From Pseudomonas paralcaligenes (GTDB lineage Bacteria > Pseudomonadota > Gammaproteobacteria > Pseudomonadales > Pseudomonadaceae), in the NCBI RefSeq assembly GCF_019655855.1, contig NZ_BPFX01000015.1:3043-67042 (forward strand): 64,000 nt of DNA. The letters are read 5' to 3'. Below, piece after piece: positions 1 through 7,753 of the stretch. A program made the translations under genes and the position numbers. Position 1 is the stretch's first letter. Every line of letters starts with the position of its first letter. Below the pieces are notes generated by a model. It made no database searches and had not been told where the DNA came from. It saw nothing but the letters and a program-made list of their open reading frames with translations.

Positions 1-2120
1 TTGGCGGTGCCGCCGCTATCGCGAACGCTGAACAGGGTCACGGTGCGCGAGGCGCCGGACGGATTCTGGCTGTCGTTGCGATAGGCCAGGCCATCGACGA
101 TGCTCTGCGCCACCGCGGTGGAGATACCGGTATTGGTGATGTTGATGGTGGCGACGCTGCCGATCACCGTGACCGAGATGCCCAGGTTGTTGGTCACGGT
201 GGTGGTGCCAAAGCCGTTGGTCAGGTTGACGTCGACGCCGTCGATGACCAGTTTTTCCGAGCTGCCGTTGGCCAGGTTGCTGACCTGGACCTGGATCCGG
301 TTGATGAACTGGCCGGACTCGATGGTGCTGATGCTGGTGCCGCTGAACAGCTGCACGGCCGAGCCACCTTCGGTAAAGGTCGGGCTGGAGCCGGTGGCGG
401 TGAGGGTCGGAGCGTCGTTCACCGGTGTCACGGTCACGGTCGAGGCGATATTGGGTGAGGCAGTGTTGTTGTTGCTGCCGCTATCGGTAATGCCGGTAAT
501 GGTGACGACGCGGCTGGCGCTGCCGGGATCTTCGCTGGTATTGCGGTAGCTGATGCCGTCGATCAGTGCGCCCATCTGCGCATTGTCGCGGGTCATGCTG
601 CCGAGCGTGACGGTGGCGGTACCGCCCGACACGCTGACGCTGTAGTTGCCGATACCGGAAAGGCTGCCGCTGTTGCCGTGGTTCAGCGCCACGTCGGTGC
701 CGCCGATGCTGAGGATTTCCGCCGCGCCGTTGCTGACGTTGGTCACGGTCAGGGTCATGCCGCTGAAGGTCTGGCCGCTGTCGTTGGTGGCAGCGGTAAC
801 GCCGTTGAACAGATCGACCGCACTGCTGTTTTCGGTGAAGGAGGGGTTGTTGCCGGTGGCGGTCAGACTGGGGGCGAAGGCGGGCAGAACAGGATCTGCA
901 AACCCAATATTGTCGAGGCCGATAAAGAGGTCGGCGGCGCTCGGATCGGTAATGCGGATTTCATCCGCATTCTGGAAAATGGAGGGCGTCAGCCCGTTGG
1001 ACTGGGTGAAATCCGAGATGAAGTCGGCGCCATCGGTTGCCAATGTGACGCCACCCAGGGAGATGCCATCGCGGAACGCTTCGAATCTGAGCTGAGGATG
1101 AGCATCGAAATAGTCGACGACCTTGATGCCCGTAAATGAGAACTCACTTCCGTCCTGGGTGCGTATGACGATGACGGGCGAACCAGTGCCCGACGCATCC
1201 CAAATCCCCTCGTCGTCTCCCCCAGTTCCAAAGCCGAACATGCCGCCGACATATTCCCAGTTGTGGCCATTGTTGGTGTTCGTGCCCGAGGTGGCGGCAT
1301 AGATTTCGATTGTTACGCCAGGGATGTCAGTCGAGTTGGCCTCGCCATCGGTTACCGATGTACCGAGGGCGGCGTCCGAACCCGAGAAATTCAGCGTGCC
1401 GGAAAACAACCGGCCGCTAAAGGCATCCTGCGTTGCGGCAGAAAACGGAATGAAGGCTTCTATTGCGCCGGTCGAGGCTTCCAACACCCAGTTTTTCCCG
1501 GTGATGCTGCTGCCGGTGGCGTCGGTGGACGCCGCAACGTCGGCCTGGGTGAGTTCCGCAAACCGACTGATAAAGAGCTGTCCTTTGTCCCCTTGGGCTA
1601 TATCACAGCCATAGAACAGGATGTCGCCATCCTGGCTCAACGTGCTGCCGATGCTCTCCAGGGTGGTGGAATGATCCCCCAGATTGCTGGCATCGAGGGT
1701 CAGGCTGCCCAGGGTCAGCTGCCCGAGGATACCGTGGCTGACGAGGTGAATCGCATCGACCCCCGCCCGCCCGCTCAGGTAATCGGCGATCTGCTGCAGC
1801 CCATCCTTGCTGCCATCCAGCACCACCACTTCGGTGCCTTCGCTCACTCCGGCGACCAGTTGACGGTAGTCCTGTACGTTGCTGTCGACGAAGACGACTT
1901 CGTGGCGCTGGTCGCTGCTGGCGGCTGGAGGAGAAGCCGGAGGCGAGGTGTCGGAGTGGCTGCTGGCGGCATCGGCCTGAGCGGCGGTGTCTGCCAGGGC
2001 CGTATCGGCGACCGTGGCGGCGACGGCGCCGTCGAACATCATGCGCGGCTCGAGGGCGCGCAGCCAGGTACGGCCCGCCGGGGCGCTGGGTGTCGGTTTG
2101 ACGGTGGCTTTGCTTTTCAT
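1..2120 (-). CDS. Giant surface/adhesin-like protein, N-terminal part (LEPR motif, DUF4347, repeat domains); partial
   Basis: An open minus-strand frame of 706 codons runs off the left edge. The start ATG at 2120 has a GGAG box a few bases upstream. Near the N-terminus is LEPRMMFDGA, the LEPR-type motif of very large secreted repeat proteins. Residues about 60-250 match DUF4347: a segment ending LVSHG, then LFYGCDIAQG, then QADVAASTDATG and NWVLE. After it comes a beta-rich insertion, then at least two related repeats of about 100 residues (phrases such as LTATGS/NNP, FTEGGSAV, NGxxYRN, VTVTPVNDAPTL), typical of cadherin/VCBS-like adhesin repeats. The protein is probably thousands of residues long and exported by a type I-like route; that is inferred from family architecture. 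Genes immediately upstream on the same strand encode a tail-collar protein and, further up, HlyD-type export adaptors. Confidence 0.85.
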   Translation of the reverse strand, partial: MKSKATVKPTPSAPAGRTWLRALEPRMMFDGAVAATVADTALADTAAQADAASSHSDTSPPASPPAASSDQRHEVVFVDSNVQDYRQLVAGVSEGTEVVVLDGSKDGLQQIADYLSGRAGVDAIHLVSHGILGQLTLGSLTLDASNLGDHSTTLESIGSTLSQDGDILFYGCDIAQGDKGQLFISRFAELTQADVAASTDATGSSITGKNWVLEASTGAIEAFIPFSAATQDAFSGRLFSGTLNFSGSDAALGTSVTDGEANSTDIPGVTIEIYAATSGTNTNNGHNWEYVGGMFGFGTGGDDEGIWDASGTGSPVIVIRTQDGSEFSFTGIKVVDYFDAHPQLRFEAFRDGISLGGVTLATDGADFISDFTQSNGLTPSIFQNADEIRITDPSAADLFIGLDNIGFADPVLPAFAPSLTATGNNPSFTENSSAVDLFNGVTAATNDSGQTFSGMTLTVTNVSNGAAEILSIGGTDVALNHGNSGSLSGIGNYSVSVSGGTATVTLGSMTRDNAQMGALIDGISYRNTSEDPGSASRVVTITGITDSGSNNNTASPNIASTVTVTPVNDAPTLTATGSSPTFTEGGSAVQLFSGTSISTIESGQFINRIQVQVSNLANGSSEKLVIDGVDVNLTNGFGTTTVTNNLGISVTVIGSVATINITNTGISTAVAQSIVDGLAYRNDSQNPSGASRTVTLFSVRDSGGTA

Positions 2121-2149
2121 GGGTGGCTCCCGGCGTTCCTGAAAGGGTG

Positions 2150-2173
2150 ATCGGCCTGCCTGTGCAGGCCGAT
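2150..2173. terminator. Perfect 10-bp hairpin between the tail-collar gene and the giant surface-protein gene
   Basis: ATCGGCCTGC and its exact reverse complement are separated by a 4-base loop, in the 71-bp gap between the stop at 2192 and the start at 2120. No T-run follows on either strand. It may attenuate read-through or protect mRNA rather than act as a classical terminator. Confidence 0.5.
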
Positions 2174-2191
2174 TTGGCGCATGTACTCGAA

Positions 2192-2836
2192 TCAGTTGCG
2201 GGAAGGGAAGACGCCTTCGGTCGCGATCACGAAGTTGGTGCCGAGGAATGGGTTGAGGATGCTGAACGGCTGGCTGCCACCTATCGGCGCAATGGTGACG
2301 GTGCCTTGGGGCGTAATGGTTGCCTGCCCGCCGAGCCCGCCCAGGCTGGCTTTGGTCGCGTCCGGAGCGGTGCCGGTGAACAGACCGTTGAACCCCACGG
2401 CGGCGGGACCGGCCTTGGCGGTCGTGGCGGAGAGGTAGGTGGTGGCTCCCTGAGCCGGCGGGACCATGGGGTTTGCCGTGGTGGTGGCGACATCGGCGGT
2501 GATGGTGAGAGTGCCGTTGCTGGCCTGGCCGGTAAACTGGGCAACTGGTACATGCACCGGCAACTGAGGTGTCGTCAGCGTGACGCTCTGGGTGCCCGCC
2601 ACTTCACCCTGGACGATCATGTTCAGACCGGGGCCTTGCCCCATGCCCACCGGGCCGCGACCTCGATAGTCGGGCAGGCCGAAGGTGGTCTGGCCGTTGC
2701 CGCCGTACATGGTGCCGAGCAACGCGAAAAGCGCGTTGTTCTGTGCAATGGACATCTGCTGGCCCTGGCACATCGCATAGCCACGCGGTGCGAAGTTGAA
2801 GCCGACCATTTTGATTTCGCCGAGAAACGGGTCCAT
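2192..2836 (-). CDS. Phage tail collar domain protein (microcystin-dependent-protein-like)
   Basis: 214 residues; start at 2836 chosen because MDPFLGEIKMVGFNFAPRGY is the canonical N-terminus and a GGGAG box precedes it. Residues about 5-65 form the tail collar domain (GYAMCQGQQMSI, NNALFALLGTMYGGNGQTTF, LPDYRGRGPVG). The middle is a Thr/Ala/Gly-rich, low-complexity beta region, and the end (NPFLGTNFVIATEGVFPSRN) is the usual family C-terminus. These proteins are named after phage tails but often occur in bacterial loci without other phage genes, as here. No capsid, terminase or baseplate gene is nearby. It is encoded just before the giant DUF4347 protein and is plausibly a co-exported surface component, which is inference. 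Confidence 0.85.
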   Translation of the reverse strand: MDPFLGEIKMVGFNFAPRGYAMCQGQQMSIAQNNALFALLGTMYGGNGQTTFGLPDYRGRGPVGMGQGPGLNMIVQGEVAGTQSVTLTTPQLPVHVPVAQFTGQASNGTLTITADVATTTANPMVPPAQGATTYLSATTAKAGPAAVGFNGLFTGTAPDATKASLGGLGGQATITPQGTVTIAPIGGSQPFSILNPFLGTNFVIATEGVFPSRN

Positions 2837-2892
2837 GTGTTGCTCCCTGCTGTGATGCCGGCTCTGCCGGCGGATTGTTGTTGGCGTCGAAC

Positions 2893-3207
2893 CTATGGGG
2901 TTTCCGGCTGCCGGACATGGAACACCGCCTGCAGCAGGCGGTGTCCATCGTCGTCCGGCCCGATCGGGGTGAGCATGATCCACCACGATGATGCGGCCGG
3001 GCTGTGCAAGGTATAGCTGTACTGCGGCAGGTCGACCCCGGCAGGCTGTCGGAATACCGCGTCGTAGCAGCGGTAGCGAGGATTCATGGCCTTGCCCTGG
3101 TTCACCTCGACCAGTTCCACCTCGATGCCCGGATGCTCTTCCCAGCTCAGGCGCCAGGTGTGGCCCAGGGCCTGTTGCAGTTCTTCGGGGCTGGGGACGT
3201 CGCTCAT
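2893..3207 (-). CDS. Small conserved hypothetical protein (DUF6916-like)
   Basis: 104 residues, acidic, no signal peptide or membrane segment. It begins MSDVPSPEELQQALGHTWRL and has a central YRCYDAVFRQPAGVDLPQYSYTLHSP and a late SSWWIMLTPIGPDDDG. This resembles the small beta-barrel-like proteins (DUF6916 type) that often sit next to tail-collar proteins; family assignment is from memory and moderate. Its ATG overlaps the stop of the acetyltransferase gene (ATGA), so the two are translationally coupled. A 56-bp gap separates it from the tail-collar gene. Function unknown; the constant neighbourhood suggests a chaperone or accessory protein for the collar protein. Confidence 0.65.
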   Translation of the reverse strand: MSDVPSPEELQQALGHTWRLSWEEHPGIEVELVEVNQGKAMNPRYRCYDAVFRQPAGVDLPQYSYTLHSPAASSWWIMLTPIGPDDDGHRLLQAVFHVRQPETP

Positions 3208-3695
3208 GCTGTCAGTTTCCGTGTGGCGAGGCGGTGCATTTCCAGGTACGCCGGGTGCTGGCCGGTGATGGCGAAGCCGAAGCGTTCGTAGAGGCGCCGC
3301 GCCGGGTTGTCGGGTTCCACATACAAGCGGATCGACTTGCCAGCGGCGTCGGCTTCCCGGGCCAGCTGCGACAGGAGCTGGCCGCCTAGGCCACGCCCGC
3401 GCCAGGCCGGCAGCAGCGAGAGGTCCATCAGGTTGTAGGTGCTGGGGCCGCGGAACACGTAGAGACGGCCGATGGGCTCGTCTGCGTGTTGCACAACCGA
3501 GAATTCCGCTTCCCGGTAGTGTTCCTGGTAGTGGCGGTGCTGGGCGTCGAACTGCTGGTCGAGGAAGGCATCCTTGTCCGCCTGGGTCCAGGGCAAGGGA
3601 GCCATTTCGCCAGCGCGGGTGCTCGCGTAGAGCGCCCGTAGAAATGCCAGGTCGGCATCATCGATGGGGCGGAGGTGCAACTCGGGGACGGCCAT
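3204..3695 (-). CDS. GNAT family N-acetyltransferase
   Basis: 163 residues. The start at 3695 (MAVPELHLRPIDDADLAFL) is preceded by AAGGAAG; an upstream extension in frame looks non-coding. The acetyl-CoA-binding motif A is clear in LSLLPAWRGRGLGGQLLSQL, and motif B in IRLYVEPDNPARRLYERFGF. This is an ordinary single-domain GNAT enzyme whose substrate cannot be read from sequence. It ends in an ATGA overlap with the small DUF6916-like gene, and lies between the sulfotransferase/hydroxylase genes and the tail-collar/adhesin genes. I infer it belongs to the same transcription unit and may acetylate a product of the cassette. Confidence 0.85.
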   Translation of the reverse strand: MAVPELHLRPIDDADLAFLRALYASTRAGEMAPLPWTQADKDAFLDQQFDAQHRHYQEHYREAEFSVVQHADEPIGRLYVFRGPSTYNLMDLSLLPAWRGRGLGGQLLSQLAREADAAGKSIRLYVEPDNPARRLYERFGFAITGQHPAYLEMHRLATRKLTA

Positions 3696-3825
3696 GGGGA
3701 TCGAGCTTCCTTGCAAGCATTCCCCCTTGGGGGGACACCCGTAGTTGGCTTTGTAGGTGAGTTTTGAGCCTAGCCGATGCCGCAGGCAATCCGCCAGCAT
3801 CCCTTGTGACGGGAGAGGATTTTTC

Positions 3826-4830
3826 TCAAACAAGTGTATGAATTCGCTGTGGCTGCGAAAGCCGTATCCGCTCCAGCCGTTCGTAGGGCTCGCCTGCCCA
3901 TCGTGCGATGGCCTGGCGCAGCTCCTCCCCCGCGGACTCCCGCTTGCCCTGGGTGTCACTGTTGAAGCTCATGGCCGGTTGCTTGGCGTCGAAGGCGGCG
4001 ACGGATTCGAGCCGCTCCCAGTCGATGGCCCGTACGCCCAGCATGGGCGCCAGGCGCGTCCACAGCGCCTCGGGGAGTTCGCGGTAGTTCACCGGTATGC
4101 CGCCATGGTGCAGGCACAGCTCCAGGCCGCCCGCGAGCAGGCGGCCGACCATGCGGCAGGTGTAGTCCGGCGCGGACAGGTGCTCGGCATCGTCCCCCGG
4201 CGCATCCAGCCCCGTCGGCCCCAGCATGCCGGGCACCCGGTGCAGGCCCGGCTGGCGCAGCTGGGACACGGCGATCTCCAGCGGGTCGCGGTAGAGGAAG
4301 AGACGTGGCGTGTTCGGGTAGAGCTGTTGCAGCAGTGGCGCCTCGAAGACGTTCCAGGCGTCCAGCTTGACCAGCAGCCGCTGTTCGTCGCCTCGCCGGC
4401 GCTGGCCGAAGGCGGAGAGCAGGGCGGCCACCAGGGCGGGCTGGTGGGGCGCCATGTCCGGATCGGTGCGGTGGGCGCGCAGCAGGCTGTCCAGGGGAGG
4501 TGGTTCGGAGAGCACGACGTTGCGCTCCAGGCCGGCGAGCATCCGCGCCATCAGCGTGGAGCCGCAGCGCGACGCGTGGAAGATGAACGCGCCGGGGGCC
4601 AGGCCCGGGCTGGCGGCCTGCCAGTCCAGCAGCGCCTGGAGGCCGGTTTCGCGGCGGAAGACCTGGTTGAAGGGCAGGCGCAGGGCCTGGTCCACGTCGT
4701 CGCGGAAGAAGGGACGGGTGAGTCGTTGCTCGCCGAACCAGCACCAGTCCACCCGCCATTCGCGGTCGGGTCGCCAGAGGCGGATGGGCAGCCAGCCGTG
4801 GAAGTCCTCGCCGGGGTTCATGCTCGCCAT
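3826..4830 (-). CDS. Sulfotransferase family protein
   Basis: 334 residues. The PAPS 5'-phosphosulfate-binding loop is visible as FIFHASRCGSTLMARML (about residues 82-98), followed by VVLSEPPPLDSLL. The 3'-phosphate-binding segment is RLFLYRDPLEIAVSQLRQPG. This is the layout of the P-loop sulfotransferases that move sulfate from PAPS to hydroxyl or amino groups. The start at 4830 has GGAG six bases upstream and overlaps the end of the hydroxylase gene by 13 bp, so the two are coupled. A sulfotransferase next to an Asp/Asn hydroxylase suggests consecutive modification of one substrate (hydroxyl added, then sulfated); this is inference. A 130-bp gap separates it from the GNAT gene. Confidence 0.85.
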   Translation of the reverse strand: MASMNPGEDFHGWLPIRLWRPDREWRVDWCWFGEQRLTRPFFRDDVDQALRLPFNQVFRRETGLQALLDWQAASPGLAPGAFIFHASRCGSTLMARMLAGLERNVVLSEPPPLDSLLRAHRTDPDMAPHQPALVAALLSAFGQRRRGDEQRLLVKLDAWNVFEAPLLQQLYPNTPRLFLYRDPLEIAVSQLRQPGLHRVPGMLGPTGLDAPGDDAEHLSAPDYTCRMVGRLLAGGLELCLHHGGIPVNYRELPEALWTRLAPMLGVRAIDWERLESVAAFDAKQPAMSFNSDTQGKRESAGEELRQAIARWAGEPYERLERIRLSQPQRIHTLV

Positions 4831-5621
4831 TGGTCGCTCCAGGCCTGCCGTCCCTGGCGCATGGCGCCTCGCACTTCCGCCTCGGAGAAGCGCAGCCCCT
4901 GTCGTTCGCCCAGTGCCACCACTTCGTGCAGGAAGTCCCGGGTGTCGGTCAGCGACTGCAGCCGTCGCGCCAGCTGTGGGTCACGCTCGACCTGCTGGCG
5001 GAAGCGCAGGAAGGCCTGCACCGCCTTGCCTGGTTGCAGCACCGGCGTGGTCGGCAAGCCCTGTTCGATGGCCGCCAGCAGCCAGTCGTTGGGCTCGCAG
5101 TCCAGCACCAGGTGGATGCGTTCCGAGGACGAGGGATTGTCCACCCGGTGGGGGCGGGAGAGATCGAGGAACCAGCACTCGCCGGGACGCATGGGAGCCT
5201 GCAGGCCGTCGACCAGGAACTCCACGCCCTCGGGGCTCAGCAGCGGCACGTGCAGACGCAGCACGCTGCCGGCCAGGCCGAGGTCCGGGTCGCGGTGTTC
5301 GTGGATGCGCGAGCCGGGGCCGAGGCGCAGCAGGCGCGCGCTGCGGACGGTGGTGTGGAACGCTTCCAGCAGTTCGTGGAAGGCCGCCTCACGTTGCCAC
5401 CAGCCGGTGCGTACCGGCGCGCCCTGGCCGGGGGCCAGCGGCAGCGGGGCGTCGTCCGCCGCGATCAGGGCGACGCCGCTCCAGTCGCCTTCGTAGTAGC
5501 CGGTGTTGAAGTGATGCTGCCAGGCGTCAGGGGCGATCCGCTCCAGCGCCTGCAGCAGGGGTTCCAGGGCGAAGGCGAGGGGCAGTCGCGAGCAGATCGG
5601 CAGTGCGTGGGGTTCGAGCAT
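4818..5621 (-). CDS. Aspartyl/asparaginyl beta-hydroxylase with C-terminal Nif11-like domain
   Basis: 267 residues. Start at 5621 (MLEPHALPIC) chosen for the AGGGAAG box upstream; an in-frame TTG lies 30 bases earlier. Residues about 95-175 form the cupin core of the Fe(II)/2-oxoglutarate Asp/Asn hydroxylases: RIHEHRDPDL (H109-x-D111), LHVPLLSPEGVEFLVDG, ECWFLDLSRPHRVDN (H158) and ERIHLVLD. Residues about 201-262 (AFLRFRQQVERDPQLARRL, DTRDFLHEVVALGERQGLRF, SEAEV) look like a Nif11 domain, best known as a leader region of ribosomal peptides. The fusion suggests that the enzyme recognises, or is itself handled like, a leader-bearing substrate. It lies 35 bp after the M50/HlyD gene and overlaps the sulfotransferase gene. 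Confidence 0.82.
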   Translation of the reverse strand: MLEPHALPICSRLPLAFALEPLLQALERIAPDAWQHHFNTGYYEGDWSGVALIAADDAPLPLAPGQGAPVRTGWWQREAAFHELLEAFHTTVRSARLLRLGPGSRIHEHRDPDLGLAGSVLRLHVPLLSPEGVEFLVDGLQAPMRPGECWFLDLSRPHRVDNPSSSERIHLVLDCEPNDWLLAAIEQGLPTTPVLQPGKAVQAFLRFRQQVERDPQLARRLQSLTDTRDFLHEVVALGERQGLRFSEAEVRGAMRQGRQAWSDQWRA

Positions 5622-5656
5622 GGAGACTTCCCTGTTTCCCGTGGATGACAACCTTG

Positions 5657-7753
5657 TCAGAAGCCGCTTTCCCTCACCCCCAGCGCGGCCAGCCGGCGCC
5701 AGGCCGCGCCGAGGACGGATTGCCCCGCGCCGTCCAGCACCACCACGCCGCGCAGGGGCTGGGACGGATCGGGTAGCTCGTCCAGCAGGGTCAGGCGCAC
5801 GCCGTACTGGGCCTGCACCGGTTCCGCCCGGCGCTGGGCGTCGCGGCGTACCGCGATGGGACCCTGGTGGTCGGAGCTGAGCGACTCCAGTTCAAGATAG
5901 GCGACGCCGGTGTCGTCCACTTCGTCCAGCCGCACCGCCAGCGCCGGGCGGGCCGGGTCGTCGGCGATGAAGTGGCCCTCGGCGCCGGATTGCACGCGCC
6001 ACAGGTATTCCTCTCCCAGGTAGCCGCGCAGCCGCAGGCCGGCCGCCTTGACCCGCACCAGCGGATCGGCGGGGCTCAGCCAGCGGCCGGGGGCGAGGGC
6101 GGGCAGCAGGTCGCGCACGGTCCCGGCTTCCGGGGCGCGCAGCTGCAGCCGTTCGCGCTGCGCGGCCAGGCCCCGGTATTCGGCCACGGCCTCGGCCAGT
6201 TGCTGTTCGAGGATGCCCACGTCGCCGGCCGTCTCGCTGCGCCCGGCCTGGCGGCGCAGTTGCAGCTGCAGGATCTGGATTTCATGGCGGACGATGGCCT
6301 GCCGCGCGTCCAGGTCGGGGGACTCCAGTTCCAGCAGCAGGTCGCCCTTGGCCACCGCCTGGCCGTCATGCACGTGCAGCTGTTTCAGGCGCGCGGCCAC
6401 CGGTGCGTGCAGGGCGCTGGTGCTGGAGGCCTCGAGCATCGCCGGCACTTCCACGCCGCTGCGCCAGGGCAGCGCCAGCACGGCCAGCACCAGCAGCAGG
6501 CCGCTCGCGGTCAGCAGCACCTTGGACGGGTTCGCCTGGTCGCGGCGGCTCCACCACTCCTGCCACTCGCGCCAGATCGGCAGGCCGATGAACCAGAGCA
6601 GCTCGACCAGCATCAGGAAGATGCCCAGCAGCTTGAAGAACATGTGGTACACCGCCAGGGCGATGCCGAGGAACAGCGCCGCGCGCCACAGCCAGGCGCC
6701 GTAGCCCCAGAACAGCAGGCGGCTCTGCATGGCCGGCGTCCAGGGCTCCGGCGCGGGCTCGCCGTAGCCGAACAGGGCCTCGCGCAGGCGCCAGCGGCAC
6801 AGGGCGAAGGCGCGGTGCTGGAGGTTGTCCACGCCCCACAGGTCGCTGAGCAGGAAGTAACCGTCGAAGCGCATGAACGGGTTGAGGTTGATCGCCAGGG
6901 TGGTGATCCAGGTGGCGCTGGCCAGCATGAAGGTGGCGGTGCGCAGCGGCCCGTCCGGCAATAGCGACCAGGCCAGCAACGCGATGCACGCCAGCAGCAG
7001 CTCGGCGAGCACGCCGCCGGCGCCGATCAGCAGCCGCGAGCGGCGGTCGTTGACGCGCCAGGCGTCGCTGACGTCGGTGTAGAGCATCGGCAGCAGCACC
7101 ATGAAGGCCAGCCCCATGCTCTGTACCCGGCAGCCGGCGCGCTTGGCCATGTAGGCGTGGCCGAACTCGTGGCACAGCTTGGCGAAGGCCAGGGCGATGC
7201 CGAAGGCGATGGCGCCGCCGAGGCTGAACAGGTGGGGGAAGGTCGCGATGAAGCGCTCCCAGTCGCGCGCCACCAGGAACAGGCCGATCACCAGCAGGGT
7301 CGGCAGGCCATAGCGCAGCAGCCGCGGGCCGTGGCGTTCGAGCCAGGGCCAGGTACGGTCGAGGAAGGCGTTCGGCCGCCACAGCGGAATGCGGAAGAAC
7401 AGGTACTGGTGCAGCAGGCTTTTCCAGAAGCCGTGGCGCTGCTGCGCCGCCTTGGCCGCGTAGCTGGCGCGCTGCTCCGCGTCGGCCGCGTCGACCAGGT
7501 CGTGGCCGCGCAGGAAGCGCAGCATCTCTTCCAGGTCGGAACCGGTCAGCGGCTGCCCCGGCTCGGTGTTCGCCGCCTGCAGCACCCGCACCGGGTCGCC
7601 CAGCTGCCAGTGGCGCAGCAGGCGCATGGCCTCGGCGCCGAGCTTGAAGTAGCGGCCGCGCAGCGGGTCGGCGAGGGTCCATTGCGGCGCGCCATCCAGC
7701 GCCGGCGCAGCGCCGGACAGCTGCAGGTCGGCGCGCAGGCCGGGCAGGCGCAT
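5657..7753 (-). CDS. M50 metalloprotease-HlyD fusion membrane protein
   Basis: 698 residues in three parts. Residues 1-100 (PQWTLADPLRGRYFKLGAEA, RFLRGHDLV) resemble a PqqD-like peptide-binding winged helix. Residues about 145-430 are a multi-pass membrane region with the zinc motif HEFGH at 195-199 and a later NPFMRFDGYFLL, the pattern of site-2-type M50 proteases. From about 430 a membrane segment leads into a HlyD-type adaptor with lipoyl halves (LHAPVAARLKQLHVHDGQAV and LRAPEAGTV) around a helical hairpin. Such proteins are found with GAF-HlyD partners in export loci. Its ATG directly follows the TAG of the upstream gene. A role in processing and exporting a cassette product is inferred. 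Confidence 0.88.
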   Translation of the reverse strand: MRLPGLRADLQLSGAAPALDGAPQWTLADPLRGRYFKLGAEAMRLLRHWQLGDPVRVLQAANTEPGQPLTGSDLEEMLRFLRGHDLVDAADAEQRASYAAKAAQQRHGFWKSLLHQYLFFRIPLWRPNAFLDRTWPWLERHGPRLLRYGLPTLLVIGLFLVARDWERFIATFPHLFSLGGAIAFGIALAFAKLCHEFGHAYMAKRAGCRVQSMGLAFMVLLPMLYTDVSDAWRVNDRRSRLLIGAGGVLAELLLACIALLAWSLLPDGPLRTATFMLASATWITTLAINLNPFMRFDGYFLLSDLWGVDNLQHRAFALCRWRLREALFGYGEPAPEPWTPAMQSRLLFWGYGAWLWRAALFLGIALAVYHMFFKLLGIFLMLVELLWFIGLPIWREWQEWWSRRDQANPSKVLLTASGLLLVLAVLALPWRSGVEVPAMLEASSTSALHAPVAARLKQLHVHDGQAVAKGDLLLELESPDLDARQAIVRHEIQILQLQLRRQAGRSETAGDVGILEQQLAEAVAEYRGLAAQRERLQLRAPEAGTVRDLLPALAPGRWLSPADPLVRVKAAGLRLRGYLGEEYLWRVQSGAEGHFIADDPARPALAVRLDEVDDTGVAYLELESLSSDHQGPIAVRRDAQRRAEPVQAQYGVRLTLLDELPDPSQPLRGVVVLDGAGQSVLGAAWRRLAALGVRESGF

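Noticed and set aside
100..2150. Plus-strand reading frames opposite the giant adhesin
   Set aside because: They are antisense shadows; the minus frame carries LEPR, DUF4347 and repeat domains with proper codon use.
2192..2836. Prophage remnant, because of the phage tail collar domain
   Set aside because: No other phage gene is nearby; collar-domain proteins of this type are common in non-phage surface loci.
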